Translations under genes and position numbers: made by a program | Part shown: positions 23,000-34,512 of the stretch, piece after piece | How positions within the stretch are numbered: position 1 is the first letter of the stretch | How the letters are laid out: the number at the start of each line of letters is the position of its first letter | DNA from: Pontederia crassipes | Taxonomy: Eukaryota > Streptophyta > Magnoliopsida > Commelinales > Pontederiaceae | Assembly (NCBI GenBank): GCA_030549335.1 | Contig: CM060191.1 | Coordinates: 57,485,947 to 57,549,946, forward strand | DNA: 64,000 nt | Direction of reading: 5' to 3' | The notes under the pieces: generated by a model | Database searches by the model: none | What the model was told of the DNA's origin: nothing | The model's input: only the letters and a program-made list of their open reading frames with translations

Positions 23000-23069
23000 A
23001 AATTAAGTGTTCATGTGACGTCACAAGATTTTGATAAGAATAATAAAATAATCTAACCCAAGTCCTAAG

Positions 23070-24142
23070 GGGCCGTTTGACGCATTACCGATTTAATTAA
23101 CTAATAATTTAGATCATCACTTAGATAGATTACCACTATTTAAATTACCGAAAATATAAAGTGTTTGGTAAATATCGGTAATATAAATAATAGTAAAAAA
23201 ATAGTGAAAAATTTACCAAAATACTCCTAAAAATTATATCAGATTTTAATAACATATTATTATAAATAAAAAAATGAAAAAGTTCAAAAGTGAATATATA
23301 TAAAAAAGAGTTATTTGCATAAACCTCTCTTAAACTATATGATATTTCATATTTAACTCCAAATGACGAACTTATTTTTTTTGGATTATTAAACTATCAC
23401 GACTTTTCTACTTTAGTCCTCCCGTCCATTTCTGTTATGTTTTCCGTTACTTTTACTTTTTTCATTTATGAAAAGACTAAATTACCCCTTCCTCCAAAAA
23501 ACACATGAAATAACAAATAAAAAATAAAAAAATCATTGGAAGGATTAAAGTGGTAAACAAAAAAATATCATTTATGAAAAAGACAAAACTACCCCCCCTT
23601 TCATTTTTCATTTTTTATATTTATTATTTGATGTATTATGGAGGGAGGGGTAATTTAGTCTTTTCATAAATGGAAAAAATCAAGAGTAATGGAAAACATA
23701 ATAGAAGTAGACAATGACTAAAGTGGAAAAATCGTGATAGTCTAGGAATACAAAAAAATAAGTCCGTAGTTTAGGATTAGATGCGAAAAATCTCTATAGT
23801 TTATGGGACGTTTATGGAAATAATCCTATAAGAAAAGATAAGACAAAATTAAGAGCTATTTGTAAAAAATTCTAAATAATAAAGAAAATAAAGTTGAATG
23901 ATATTTATTTATTAATAAAATAATTGAAATAAAAAATTAATTAATTAAATATTTTTGTCAAAATACATTCTCACCGACTAGTATTACATGTTATCTAGAT
24001 TACTAGTGAGGTGCTAATCAAGATTACTAGAGTAATCAAAATTATCGGTAATGAGTCACAACCAAAAGAGATAACGTGACAAGTCCAAGAAATTTTAAGT
24101 AAAATAACCGATAATCTATCCAAATTACCTCGTACCAACGGC
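23070..24142. mobile_element. MITE-like element with a nested fold-back
   Basis: The left end ggccgtttgacgcattaccg is matched in inverted form by ...ttacctcgtaccaacggc at the right, and both ends carry further ggtaat/attacc and taatctatcc motifs. It is AT-rich with no coding. The MULE-type fold-back at 23308-23826 is inserted inside it and accounts for half its length. Confidence 0.6.
23308..23826. mobile_element. MULE-type fold-back MITE, copy 2
   Basis: A 519-bp element with ~200-bp inverted arms (gagttatttgcataaacctc... against ...tttatggaaataatcc). The flanks tataaaaaa (23299-23307) and tataagaaa (23827-23835) match at 8 of 9 positions, fitting the 9-bp duplication of Mutator-like elements. 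It is the same family as 37788-38316 and the single arm at 20661. Confidence 0.75.
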
Positions 24143-26597
24143 TTTGGAATTTTTAAAGGATAAAGGAGGTTAAATGTTATTTTTTAAAAAAACTAGAAGT
24201 ATAATTAGATAGAGAATTGGAAGAAAACGAAAAGTAAATCCTAATTAGTAAACGAATTGAGATTTGATGAGAATCTTGATTAGATCTAAAAATTAGAATT
24301 AGAGAAGGATTAAAAATATGACTAAAAATAAAGAAAAAGAAGAAAAGTGAAATTATGTTGAGAGTAAAAATTATAATTAGAATTGATATCCAAAGAGAAG
24401 TTTAATAGATAAAAAATTTTCAAATAAGATATGATTAAGAGTTTTAAGGCTTAAAAATTTGAACTATTAAAAATAATATTATTTTATTTTTTAATATGAA
24501 ATTTTGAGTGAAAAATATTATTACATTAATTAATTTAGAAATTTATATAAAATAAAGACATAAATGATAAAATAAAGGTATAGGCTGATTGAGATAAGTT
24601 ATAGACCCAAAGTAAGAGATAAAAGAAGAATTTGAGTGAAACTGAGATTAAGATAAATTTTAAAAGTAAATTCAATAATGAGAAATTATTATGAGAGTCT
24701 AATTGAGTAAAAAAATATTAAAAATAATTCAAAATATTTGAAGATCCAATTGAAATCAAACTTCACTCAAAAAATTATAAATACTACTTATGTTGAGTTT
24801 TTCTCCACATATCAAAACTAGTTTCTACACAAAGTTTTCCACGTCTCTTCTTGTCTGATACGCCAACGGACAATGACTAAACCAACTCAAATTTTCGACA
24901 TGAAAGAACATTAAAATATTGGTTCACACGTAATTCAAGGTGTCATTACGATGTAGTAATCAAATAAAGTTCAAAAATAAAAAAAAGAATTCACAATTAT
25001 TTTTTTAACCAACTTGAGCTACGATATAGACTTCATGTTTCTTGTCTTGTATATGGTTCATTATATGAATTTAATGTGGATTGAATTGTAAATCATATTG
25101 AAAATATGACTACAAACAAATTGTGAATACAATTCAAGTTTAGTAATACCCCATTTGGGTTCACAGAAACTCGGTCAAGGTTGTGTGGGTTCAAACTGAG
25201 TTGGAGAACTAGATCCTAATAATGATGTCGCTCGAACCGGGTTCTTGTAATTTGACTTTGACACTGATGAGTAAATAGAATGTAGATTGACTTCCAATGT
25301 AAACCTACCTGAATTCCAATGACTACGAATGGATGGAAATGAATTGAATTGTTGTGGTCCATATTATGTTGGACCATCCGAATTTGGCACAATGAACAAA
25401 CGCGGTACATGTTAGTGCAAAATTGAATTGAATTCAAAATTGAAATATGCAGTTCAAATTTCACCCTGTTCCACCCAAGTTTAGTTAATAGAATTAGTGT
25501 TAAGCTATTAATTATAAATCATTATGATAATTATGATATTAATTATTTCTAATTATATTAGTGTTATAATGGATCATCAATAATGGACTTATTGTGAAGA
25601 CTAAGTTATGGTGTTGATAATGTTGCATCACAAATTGTTCATTGTTAATTGGTCATGGAGAATTAAAATCAACATCAAATTAATTATTGATAATATATGT
25701 ATTGTTTAATTGATTGGCACTTAACTGATACGATGTGATGATCTATATGTTCCCATGAATGTATATCAAATTGACAAGTCACCCAAATGAATAATTGATA
25801 AACATAAATGCTTTTTATAAATAAGATAAAAAATAAAAAACCATGAGTTTTCGTGTTTTACGTATTGTAATCTTTATAGTATTGACAATTGTATTGCATG
25901 AATAAGAGAGATAACCAAACAACCATATGATTGCATGAATAACTCCAAAGATTAAAAAAAATGAATAACTATATGACAACCTATAATATTGACAATTTTA
26001 TTACATCCCTTATGATTGAAGAATAAGTAAAAATAATTGGCTAATTGATAATTGCATTATAACTTTTATGGTATTGACAATTATATCACAATATATATGG
26101 TTGGTGGATTAAATTGTTATTTTTTTTATAGCAATTTGGTTGATAGATAATTAAAAGTTATTAATGAATTAATATTTGCATCTAATTGATCCTTATGGTT
26201 GATAGAGTTAACTTGATAATTATTAAATAAGTTGATTGACGATAATTAATAATTAAAATAAATTGATTGATCAGTATGAATAATTATTATAATTAATTCA
26301 TTATCATTATTAATTGTTAAGTACTTATTGTTAATAATATTATTGTTTATTCATAATGTTGATATTTCGTAAGAATATTGACATAAGTGATTATTAGTAT
26401 TATATGAATATTGGTATAATTGTATACTCATTAAATTTTTTTTTGTACTTGTAAGTTATTCATGACATATGAATTATGTACATACATTTTATATAATAAT
26501 AATGTAAATTATCAGAAGAGTTATCAATCGTTTCACCATCGTCGTATTATATTCTACTCATTATGTGTGTACAATTTACTATATATTTTTTTTGATA
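24143..26597. other. AT-rich intergenic DNA
   Basis: Very AT-rich, with many ttgataatta-type near-repeats from about 25480 to 26400. I see no gene, and no transposon ends that I can pair. Confidence 0.4.
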
Positions 26598-26613
26598 TAT
26601 ATAACAAAGTTCA

Positions 26614-26687
26614 GAGCGGAATGTCGTCGTATGATTCATGTAGCTGACCCCACCTAGTGGGATAAGACTTTGTTGTTGTTGTTGTTG
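26614..26687 (+). mobile_element. 5'-truncated RTE-type LINE tail
   Basis: A 74-bp fragment from gagcggaatgtcgtcg to a (TTG)n tail. It is flanked by a perfect 16-bp target duplication, tatataacaaagttca, at 26598-26613 and 26688-26703. It matches the 3' end of the larger LINE fragment at 33083-33313, so it is an independent, heavily truncated insertion of the same family. Confidence 0.8.
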
Positions 26688-26703
26688 TATATAACAAAGT
26701 TCA

Positions 26704-27264
26704 ATTATAGGAATTGGATAGTATTATTGACATAACATTTTCTATGGATGAATTTGGACAAGTTACAAATTCTTCGTTCCAAAATTTTTACCATGCAAAA
26801 CGTAAAACTCGGAGTAAATTTAATGACATTGCAAACTTGTAAGGTGAGCCCGATTCGAGAAGGGACCGATGAGTTCAACTCAAACCAACAATAATAATAT
26901 TATAACGTTCGTTCCAATGTCTTTGGTTCGGCCACTACATTTGGCACGAGGGGAAATGTATAACAAACTCCACTCTCCACTTGGAAACCAGACGACGAAG
27001 ATGACCCAACACCACACTCAAAGGCATTTTCGTTACGTGTCGAAGCACGAGAGGTCTGGGGACCGCAATGCAGCCATTAGCGCAATCAAACTTTGGGGGC
27101 AAAAAAGATTTAGACCCTTTCCATCATGATTCTTAATTATTTTTCTCCTTTTTTTTATTTTAAGAATTCCCTTAATTTGACAACCACCCGCACCGGGGTT
27201 TCTTCGCTCCCATCCACCACCGCATCGCCGTCCCCCACCTCGCCGGAGCGCCTGCGTTTCTACG
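26704..27264 (+). promoter_or_regulatory. Upstream region and 5' leader of the polyamine transporter gene
   Basis: AT-rich DNA changes to a GC- and C-rich leader from about 27180 (ccacccgcaccgggg ... ccccacctcgccgg) just before the ATG. No clear TATA box was seen. An 86-codon frame at 26869-27129 lies in this region with no recognisable protein and is probably not coding. Confidence 0.4.
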
Positions 27265-29221
27265 ATGGGCGAGATCTCCTACGAGGCTCCGAAGGATGAT
27301 GAGTCGGTTTCTTCCCCGGAGGGCGCCGTGGCGGCTTCCCCTGCCCCGGCGGGGGGGAAGAAGCTGACGGTGCTCCCGTTGGTCGCGCTCATCTTCTACA
27401 ACGTCTCCGGTGGACCCTTCGGCGTCGAGGACTCCGTGGCCGGAGGCGGGGGGCCCTTCCTCGCCCTCCTCGGGTTCCTCGTGTTTCCCGTCCTGTGGAG
27501 CGTCCCGGAGGCTCTTGTCACGGCGGAGCTCGCCGCCAGCTTCCCCTCGAACGGCGGCTACGTCATCTGGATCTCGTCCGCCTTTGGAGAATTCTGGGGC
27601 TTCCAGGAGGGCTTCTGGAAGTGGGCGAGCGGCAACATGGACAACGCCCTTTACCCGGTCCTCTTCCTCGACTACCTCCAGCACTCGGTACCCGTCTTCG
27701 CCCGCCCAGCCGTGCGCGCACCGGTGTTGCTCGCCATCACCTCCGCGCTCACCTTCCTCAACTACCGCGGTCTTCACCTCGTCGGTGCGTCCGCCGTGGC
27801 CCTAACCGCTTTCTCCCTCTCTCCTTTCCTCGTCATGACCCTGCTCGCGATCCCCCGTATCCGTCCTGGCCGCTGGTTCGCCGTCGACCTCAAGAGGGCC
27901 AACTTCAGGACCTACTTCAACAGCATGTTCTGGAACCTCAACTACTGGGACAAGGCCAGCACGATCGCGGGTGAGGTTGAGGACCCGACGCGGTCCTTCC
28001 CTAGGGCACTCTCCGGAGCTGTTGTGCTCGTAGTGGCCTCGTACTTGGTGCCGTTGCTTGCGGGTACTGGAGTCCTGGACGGGTCGAGGTCGGGGGAGTG
28101 GACCGACGGGTACTTTGCCCAGGTCGCCATGGTGATCGGTGGGCCGTGGCTCCGGTGGTGGATCCAAGCCGCCGCGGCCATGTCTAATATGGGTCTGTTC
28201 GAGGCTGAGATGAGCAGTGATTCATTCCAGCTGCTTGGAATGAGCGAACTGGGAATGCTACCTGCAATCTTCGCAAACAGGTTCGTTGGCCGTCTTCTCT
28301 GCTTTATTATCTTCACGGCAATATTCGTACATAGATGGCAAATGATGAAGAAGGAAAAATATAAAATAGATTATACAATTGTTAGTTCTTTGCATAGGAG
28401 AATGAAGCAAAGCGATGACAAATTAAAGCAATATTTCCAGATTCGAATTCAAATTCTAATAGATTGACTATGAGAAGTTTCCTCTAAGTAGGGATAAAAA
28501 GGATAAAGAATGGTTATAATAACAAATTGGAGTGTTCGATTCAAGACCTTTAGAACTTAGTTGAGGTGAGGAATAAGTGCTTATACAATATGGATTGTTC
28601 AGTTGAAGGCATAGTAGTGGAGCTTAGTTGAGTGACAAGTGTGTATACAAATTGGAAGTGATTTGCAGTTAATTCCAATTCTGTCATAATTATGTCAATT
28701 GACGAGTGCTTTTAACATGTGGAAAAAATGGTGATATTTGTAGATCAAAATATGGGACTCCAACCGTCAGCATTCTACTCTCTGCAACTGGAGTATTACT
28801 GTTGTCATGGATGAGCTTTCAGGAGATATTGGAGTTTCTCAATTTCTTGTACTCTGTGGGCATGCTTCTCGAGTTTGCAGCCTTCATAAAACTTAGAATC
28901 AAGAAGCCTGATCTTCATAGACCATACAAAGTTCCAGTGGATACATTAGGTGCCATTGTCCTTTGCATACCGCCTACTATTTTGCTTGTTCTTGTTATGT
29001 GTCTAGCCTCAGCCAGGACATTTTTCATTAGTGGAACTGTTATCATAGTTGGTTTTCTTCTGTACCCAGCTATTGAACATATGAAAAACAAGAAGTGGGT
29101 TAGGTTTATCTCGACAGCTCCTGAGAGTAGTCCTGGATCCCTTCTTGTGAAAAATCAGGAAGCCATTGATGAGGCTTCTGTCAACCTTCTGCCAGATCAT
29201 TCATCAGTTGAAAAGGTATAA
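27265..29221 (+). CDS. Polyamine uptake transporter (PUT/LAT family, APC superfamily)
   Basis: Plant PUT/LAT proteins (such as RMV1) are membrane proton-coupled carriers of polyamines and paraquat (established). Exon 1 is 27265-28280, exon 2 28744-29221: 497 residues, close to the family's usual length. Donor GCAAACAG|GTTCGT and acceptor TTTGTAG|ATCAAA join in phase 2 to give ...PAIFANRSKYGTPT, a conserved junction. Seen: variable hydrophilic N-terminus (1-31); TM1 with VSGGPFGVEDSV (47-58), the unwound APC substrate/ion motif; PEALVTAELA (81-90); NGGYVIW (96-102); GNMDNALYP (123-131); FWNLNYWDKASTIAGEVEDP (222-241); SNMGLFEAEMSSDS (307-320); then FLNFLYSVGMLLEFAAF in exon 2, and a hydrophilic tail ending SSVEKV. 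About 12 membrane spans are expected. Exon 1 is very GC-rich and exon 2 much less so. It appears intact. Confidence 0.95.
28281..28743 (+). other. Intron of the polyamine transporter gene
   Basis: A 463-bp, AT-rich, phase-2 intron with GT..AG ends. The reading frame stays open for ~60 codons past the donor, but that extension (FVGRLLCFII...) is unlike the family, whereas splicing restores conserved sequence. Confidence 0.85.
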
Positions 29222-29501
29222 GAAAAACATAGTGATATAGGAAAATAAAGTGATGTATCTATTGTCAAATGTTGTAAATGGTAAATTACCTTACCTTCTT
29301 ATTCCCACTGAAAACAAATACTGTTGGTGAGATGCGATTTTGTATAGAATTATTTGAACTAAGATCTTCGATTGCATGGGGAGCTCCATATTTATTGCAT
29401 GCATAATTTTTCTTTTCTTTTCGTCAATTGATTCTGAGTACTTATGGTATGATCGTTCCTAAGTTTCTCCATTATTTAACTGTAATCACAGCTAGAATTT
29501 A

Positions 29502-29670
29502 ATAGACAATGTAATAGAGCAGCTGATTTTTTGGTTCACTTGGAAGAACTACCGCTTCCGATGGTCTTTTGGGAGGATGTACTACCTCACGACCTCCTCC
29601 AGATTTTGTATCAAGACTCATCTGGGATATTTTATAATAGATAAGCACTTGTTTCTTAAAAAAAAAGAAA
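29502..29670 (+). mobile_element. 5'-truncated L1-type LINE tail (RNase H end)
   Basis: The plus strand encodes ...RQCNRAADFLVHLEELPLP...LPHDLLQILYQDSSG then a stop, the C-terminal part of the RNase H-like domain of plant L1 ORF2. An A-rich tail follows (29657-29670). An 8-bp duplication, agaattta, flanks it (29494-29501 and 29671-29678). It lies ~270 bp behind the transporter stop codon and may overlap its 3' UTR. Confidence 0.7.
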
Positions 29671-30024
29671 AGAATTTACAATGACGTCATAAAGATCATT
29701 GAATATTTATGACCAATAGGTTTCCTATAAAGATTGCATGTACTGTTTTGCTGTTAGTATCAAACTTAGGATTGTAGACACTTGATAGTTGGGGGCTGCA
29801 TGTTCCTCACCCTTCAAATATGTGCTGACACTTCCCTATCGTGACACCCACGTTGTGATTGATTAAGTGGGAACTCATAGGAGAGCCACCAAGGTCACAA
29901 CAGTGGTTATCAACATGAACACAGAAAAATCTGGAAACAAAACATAATGAAACTTAATGCGATAAAAAAATCACATTTGACAACTAGAGAGTCTTATTAG
30001 TCAAGTTTGAGACAAATGCACCAA

Positions 30025-32384
30025 CTTTTTTTTTAAGAAAGTTGCATTGGTATTAAGTAATAGCTCGGTTCGAGCTAGAGTACAAAAATTGAACAAGACC
30101 CGGAGGAGGTCTGTTCAGCCAAAAATTGTCGCTATGCAACTGTGTGCGACCAAAATGTGCGAGATAGTCCGCAGCACTGTTAGCACTTCTGCTACGGTGG
30201 GATACAATGATTGGGCTAGTCCTAAGGCTAATAGCAAGGATGTCAATGATGATTCCACGAATTTGCCAAGGACATCGCAGCCGCCGATTGATGATCTTCA
30301 CGAGCGTCTCAGAATCAGAGTAGACTTGAATGTGTGTCATGCCAAGCTCCTTGCACTTCAGGAGGCCAGAAAGCATAGCCCACGCCTCAATTTCTAGAAC
30401 GGAGTCCACCATAGCCTTTCCGGTGCCTGCAAAAAGGAAAGTTCCGTCGTGAGCCAAGGTAAGATAACCAATACCTCCTTCCCCGGCTGGCCCAAGTGCT
30501 GGGGAGGGGGCTCCCACCGGATACGCGAAGGCGAATCTTGGGGGCAGGGGGCCTCAGGTGCGTGGGCGCCAGCAAAATCGTGATAGCCAGCCAAAGCCCT
30601 TTCCCAAACCAATTCCACGGTCGCACGCCGGGCCCGAAAATGCGCGTTATTACGAAGATTCCAAAGCTCCCAAAGACAGTAGGCAAATAGGGATAAAAAG
30701 GATTTTCGGGATTGTTGATCCAAGTTGGCTCCTTCGTGGATCCAGGAGCCGAGATGCCAGGAGGTAGTATGCTGGAAGGCAAAATGCATTTTGCATTGAA
30801 AAAGGTGCCAGAGGTTAAGCGACAAGGGGCACTGAAAAAATAAATGGGTATTGGTTTCAAGGTGGAGACCACAGAGGGAGCAAGCTGGATCAATAGTGTT
30901 ATCAAACAAAAGGATAGCATCTAATGTTGGTAGTTTGTTATGCAACAACTTCCAAAGAAAGATATGGATCTTGGGAGGAACTAGAATCTTCCAAACGCAG
31001 TGCCACGGTGGCCCTCCAGTGGGAGTAGGCGGCATAGGGCGGCGACTAATATGATGATAAATTGACTTAGCATTTGCACATCCGTAGGTATCACTAACCC
31101 AGGCCCACGCGTCATCATTGGTAGAAGTGGAGATATATATGCGTTTAATTTGAGAACATAAGTCAGGTCCAAAAACATCTGCTAGCATAGAGTTGTTCCA
31201 AGAACCGTTGGAGATAAAGTGATCAACCGTTATGTAATCGAGATTGAAGCCCATGTTGATGTAAGTGGGAAGGCGTATGAGTGGGATGGTAGAGATCCAG
31301 GGGTCAAGCAGAACAGAGGTTGAGAGGTTGAGGATCCAGATCCAATACTCTTTCTGAAACCAACCCTGAGGGTGTGAATAGAGTTGAGTATTAATTTCCA
31401 TAATTCAGCCGTATGCGCCGAGGGCATATCGTCCCAGATTCTGAGGGGGCCATACTTGGTGTGGATTAAATTAGTCCAAAGAGTATCATGCTGATTTAGC
31501 AGGTCCTGTATGCACTTTGCGATGAGGGAATGTGTGATAATCATAAAGTTCCTGATGCCCAGCCCTCCAAGGTTTCTGGGTAACTGGACGGTGTTCCAAT
31601 TGATGAGATGGGATCCCCGGCTTGACAGCTTCTCGATGGGAAATAGTGCCCCCAGAGAGATTGGTGACACTCAAAGCGTGTATAGGGATGGAGGCCAAAG
31701 TGGTTTTGATAAGAATAGTACGACCAGCTTGATTTAGTGTCCCTCGCCTTCATCCGGCGAGGCGAGAGGAAATTTTATCAAGGAGTGCGGTTTGATCGCA
31801 ACTAGGGATGCGTCGGGGAGAGATAGGTACACCAAGGTAGTGAAGAGGGAAAGAGCCGTTTTTGAAATTTAAAATCGCGTTTAGCTGCTGGCGGCGACGG
31901 GATTTTAGAGGGGGAAGCAGGAGCTCAGATTTATGGGGGTTGACTTGCTGCTCAGTGAGATATTGAAAGATCTCAAGGATTTTCTTAAGATTCAAGCAAT
32001 TACGCTTGGTTGCTTTGAGGCAGATAAGCAAATCGTCCGCAAAAAGGAGATGAGTAAGACTGAAGGAACGGATATGGAAAGGCTCAATGAGACCCGCAGT
32101 CACATGTTGCTTCATGATGGAGGAGAAAACTTGAGAGGTAATAATAAATAAGTAGGGTGAGAGGGGGTCACCCTGCCTAATACCCCTGAATCCGTGAAAA
32201 GGTGGTGAGGTTACGCCATTTATAACACAAGAGAAGACCGGGGAGAAGACAGATACGGATCCATTCAATGAAGCGATCAGGAAACTTCATGATCTTAAGG
32301 ATGGAACTGCCCAGGAGACACGATCGAAGGCCTTTTCGAGATCAGCTTTAAGGAGCATAAATTTCTGTCTTCCAGAGTTAAGGG
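30025..32384 (-). mobile_element. 5'-truncated L1-type LINE with RNase H domain
   Basis: Minus-strand ORF2 remnant. In order: part of the reverse transcriptase (KADLEKAFDRVSW near 32330-32290; RQGDPLSPYLFI and LLFADDLLICLK within 32268-31750), the RT thumb/connection (31700-31400), a zf-RVT segment (PPKIHIFLWKLLHNKLPT, CSLCGLHLETNTHLFFQCP, near 31000-30780), and a C-terminal RNase H (YSDSETLVKIINRR, within 30520-30053). The frame is broken by several stops and frameshifts, so it is dead. The endonuclease and ORF1 are missing by 5' truncation. An A-tail is at 30026-30034 on the plus strand as T's. An 8-bp flank match, tgcaccaa (30017-30024, 32385-32392), could be the target duplication. Confidence 0.85.
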
Positions 32385-32392
32385 TGCACCAA

Positions 32393-33073
32393 TAAAGAGT
32401 TGGTTTACTTCATTAGTGTTTCATAGTTGCAGATTAGTTAAGCAAATAAAGAGTTCCATGGAACTTCGAAACAATAACTTTTTTTTTGAGGACTTCCGAA
32501 CAATAACTATATTATATCTAATTTGTTCTACTTAATTATTGCTCCATAGTTTTATCTTGATATTGCAAAGTATTAGTTTGTTAATTGGTTTCATCGTTTC
32601 AGAACAAAAAAAAACCTACCACTTGGCTGCAGTATCAGCAAACAGAGTCCTAGAGTCCAAGATGATACTTCTTCAGACACCAAGATGATACTTTTATCTT
32701 TCTTTCTATTTTTCATTCTATCTCTCCACTTACTCTTGTTCCCTTATGATAAGAGGTTACAGAGTAAGATCCTCAAGGAGGAATCCTAGGAAACTTCTTA
32801 GTAATATTGGTTACTTTCACGCTCTGAGTAACATTCTTGAGGGAATATGCATGACTACAAATTATGCAAGGAAGAAAACTAGAAAACTTAAGAAGAAAAT
32901 TGAATAACAACTTCAACAGCAGCAGGAAGAGAAAAAAAATCAAGGAAAAAAAAGGAGAAAATTGAAAGCACATCAAAGATTCCAAAAAACTTTCAAACAT
33001 CCAATGGAAATTTAACTTGTCATTAAAATAATGTATGTTAATGAGAGCCAATGGCTGACCAGATGCTACTAGA
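32393..33073. other. Intergenic DNA, nothing recognised
   Basis: AT-rich. It contains short A- and T-runs, and no open frame with protein resemblance. Confidence 0.4.
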
Positions 33074-33082
33074 TGAATTAAC

Positions 33083-33313
33083 AACAACAACAACAAAGCC
33101 TTATCCCATTAGGTGGGGTCGGCTACATGGATCATACGACGTCATTCCGCTCTATTAGTAACCAAACCTTTCGGTATATTATTCACCAATAGATCTTGCT
33201 TTATTAGTTTGCCAAGTGTCCGCCTTGGCCTCCCTCTCCCTCTTTTAATCGGACTCCAGATTATTTGATCTACTCTTCTTACTGGCGCATCTAATGGTCT
33301 TCTCTGTACTGGC
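33083..33313 (-). mobile_element. RTE-type LINE 3' fragment
   Basis: Minus strand encodes ...RRVDQIIWSPIKRGRGRPRR and TLGKLIKQDLLVNNIPKGLV, the RGRGRP-(R/K)-x-TL end of plant RTE-like ORF2, followed by the 3' tail gacgtcgtatgatccatgta ... and a (TTG)n end (read as CAA repeats on plus from 33082). A 9-10-bp match, tgaattaac, flanks it (33074-33082, 33314-33322). The 3' tail is shared with the two SINEs, making this family their probable mobilising partner. It is 5'-truncated; the reading frame closes before the usual end. Confidence 0.75.
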
Positions 33314-33322
33314 TGAATTAAC

Positions 33323-34209
33323 ATATATGAATTTCACAAGACAACAATATCTTCCTAACTTCAGCACCTGTGTAGAAGAGGAATTGCCTGCTGGACACTA
33401 AAAAGCCTTGTGCAGTTTGCAAATCCTTTCCTAAAGGCTTCTCCAGTACAAATGAAAGACTGATAAAGCATACATAGTCCATTATTACAACAAATTTAGA
33501 AGCAATATATAAGCAAATTTCAAAGAAAAGTAGCATTCAAGATGTCATGGTGTTTCTTTAACTCCTATGAAAATTAGCAACCACAAGCATAGCCATAGTT
33601 ACTTTTTGCATTCAACTTCCTGAAAGTATCAAGCGGGATTTTGTTCTTTCACTGTAGAACCCCATTTTCAAAATCCAAGCAAAAAAGATAAAATGCATCA
33701 GATATAGTCCATACTTGTCATGGGTATCTTCGTCCAGGCGAGTCCATAGCTTTAGAACTTAATGAGCATCAGTCTTTGCTGTGGATTCCGGTATGTCGGT
33801 CAGTGGTGGAAAGGAGCAGCAGGTGACTTTTGTCAGTATGGAAAACTCAATGGCAGTTTTCATGTAGTGATCTCATCTAGCTGCGGTCAAATTTTTTCTC
33901 TGACAAATGGGTAGAAATTTGGTTATTGTGATAGAAAAAGATGAAGAAAGGTTACATTGCTCATATCTTTGTGCCACAATAAGTGGTTGTTCTAAATTAT
34001 ATAATTTTCTATTTGGTACATAAAGATGGCTGTTATGGGACATCCGCCATGGTGACTAGGCCTGCTGGTCCCTTGATAGCTTGTTTGGATAGCTAGTCTG
34101 TGGAGTGATTGACGTATGGTGTATGCTGCACTTTCACTTCTCATGGTCTTTCTATAGTGTCCATTGATTTCATCAATGGTATTGGATTTCCAGTTACTAT
34201 CATCATCAG
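33323..34209. other. Intergenic DNA with a possible decayed exon
   Basis: Mostly non-coding. On the minus strand near 33857-33762 a short open stretch, ILTKVTCCSFPPLTDIPEST then AKTDAH and a stop, looks more coding-like than its surroundings and could be a last exon belonging with 34227-34512. This is a weak suggestion. Confidence 0.2.
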
Positions 34210-34226
34210 TTATATGTAGGTAATTA

Positions 34227-34512
34227 CCTCAAGTGAGTCATCACTCATCAGTCTCGATGCATCTGAAATCTCTGTAGCTTTTCTTTTTGTTATGAATCTT
34301 TCCCCCTTTGTCCATTTGAATGTCTGATCAAATAGAATCAAGCAGTTGTCATTTCCAGAATAACCCAACACTGCCCATGAGATTTGTGAGAAGTTGTACT
34401 GGGTTCTCGTCGGACTATCTAAGTTTCGTGATCTTTCAGAAGAACCGTTTTGATCTCCATGGTACGAGTTGCATCCAGATATGGCCATTTCATACTTTTT
34501 AGTATCATGCAA
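34227..34512 (-). CDS. Unidentified exon-like open frame
   Basis: A minus-strand frame of ~95 residues (MHDTKKYEMAISGCNSY...). It has balanced amino-acid use (YNFSQISWAVLGYSGNDNCL) and ends at a consensus donor, CTTGAG|GTAATT (34227/34226), in-frame after RLMSDDSLE. I do not recognise the protein. No certain acceptor or second exon was found, so it may be one exon of a gene, a gene fragment, or chance. There is no transposon signature nearby. Confidence 0.25.

Noticed and set aside
26869-27129. 86-codon ATG frame upstream of the polyamine transporter
   Set aside because: It lies in the promoter/leader region, is low-complexity at its start (Asn run), and shows no recognisable domain.
27410-28316. 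Long open frames overlapping the transporter's first exon in other phases and on the minus strand
   Set aside because: Shadows of a GC-rich coding exon. Only the main frame shows family motifs.
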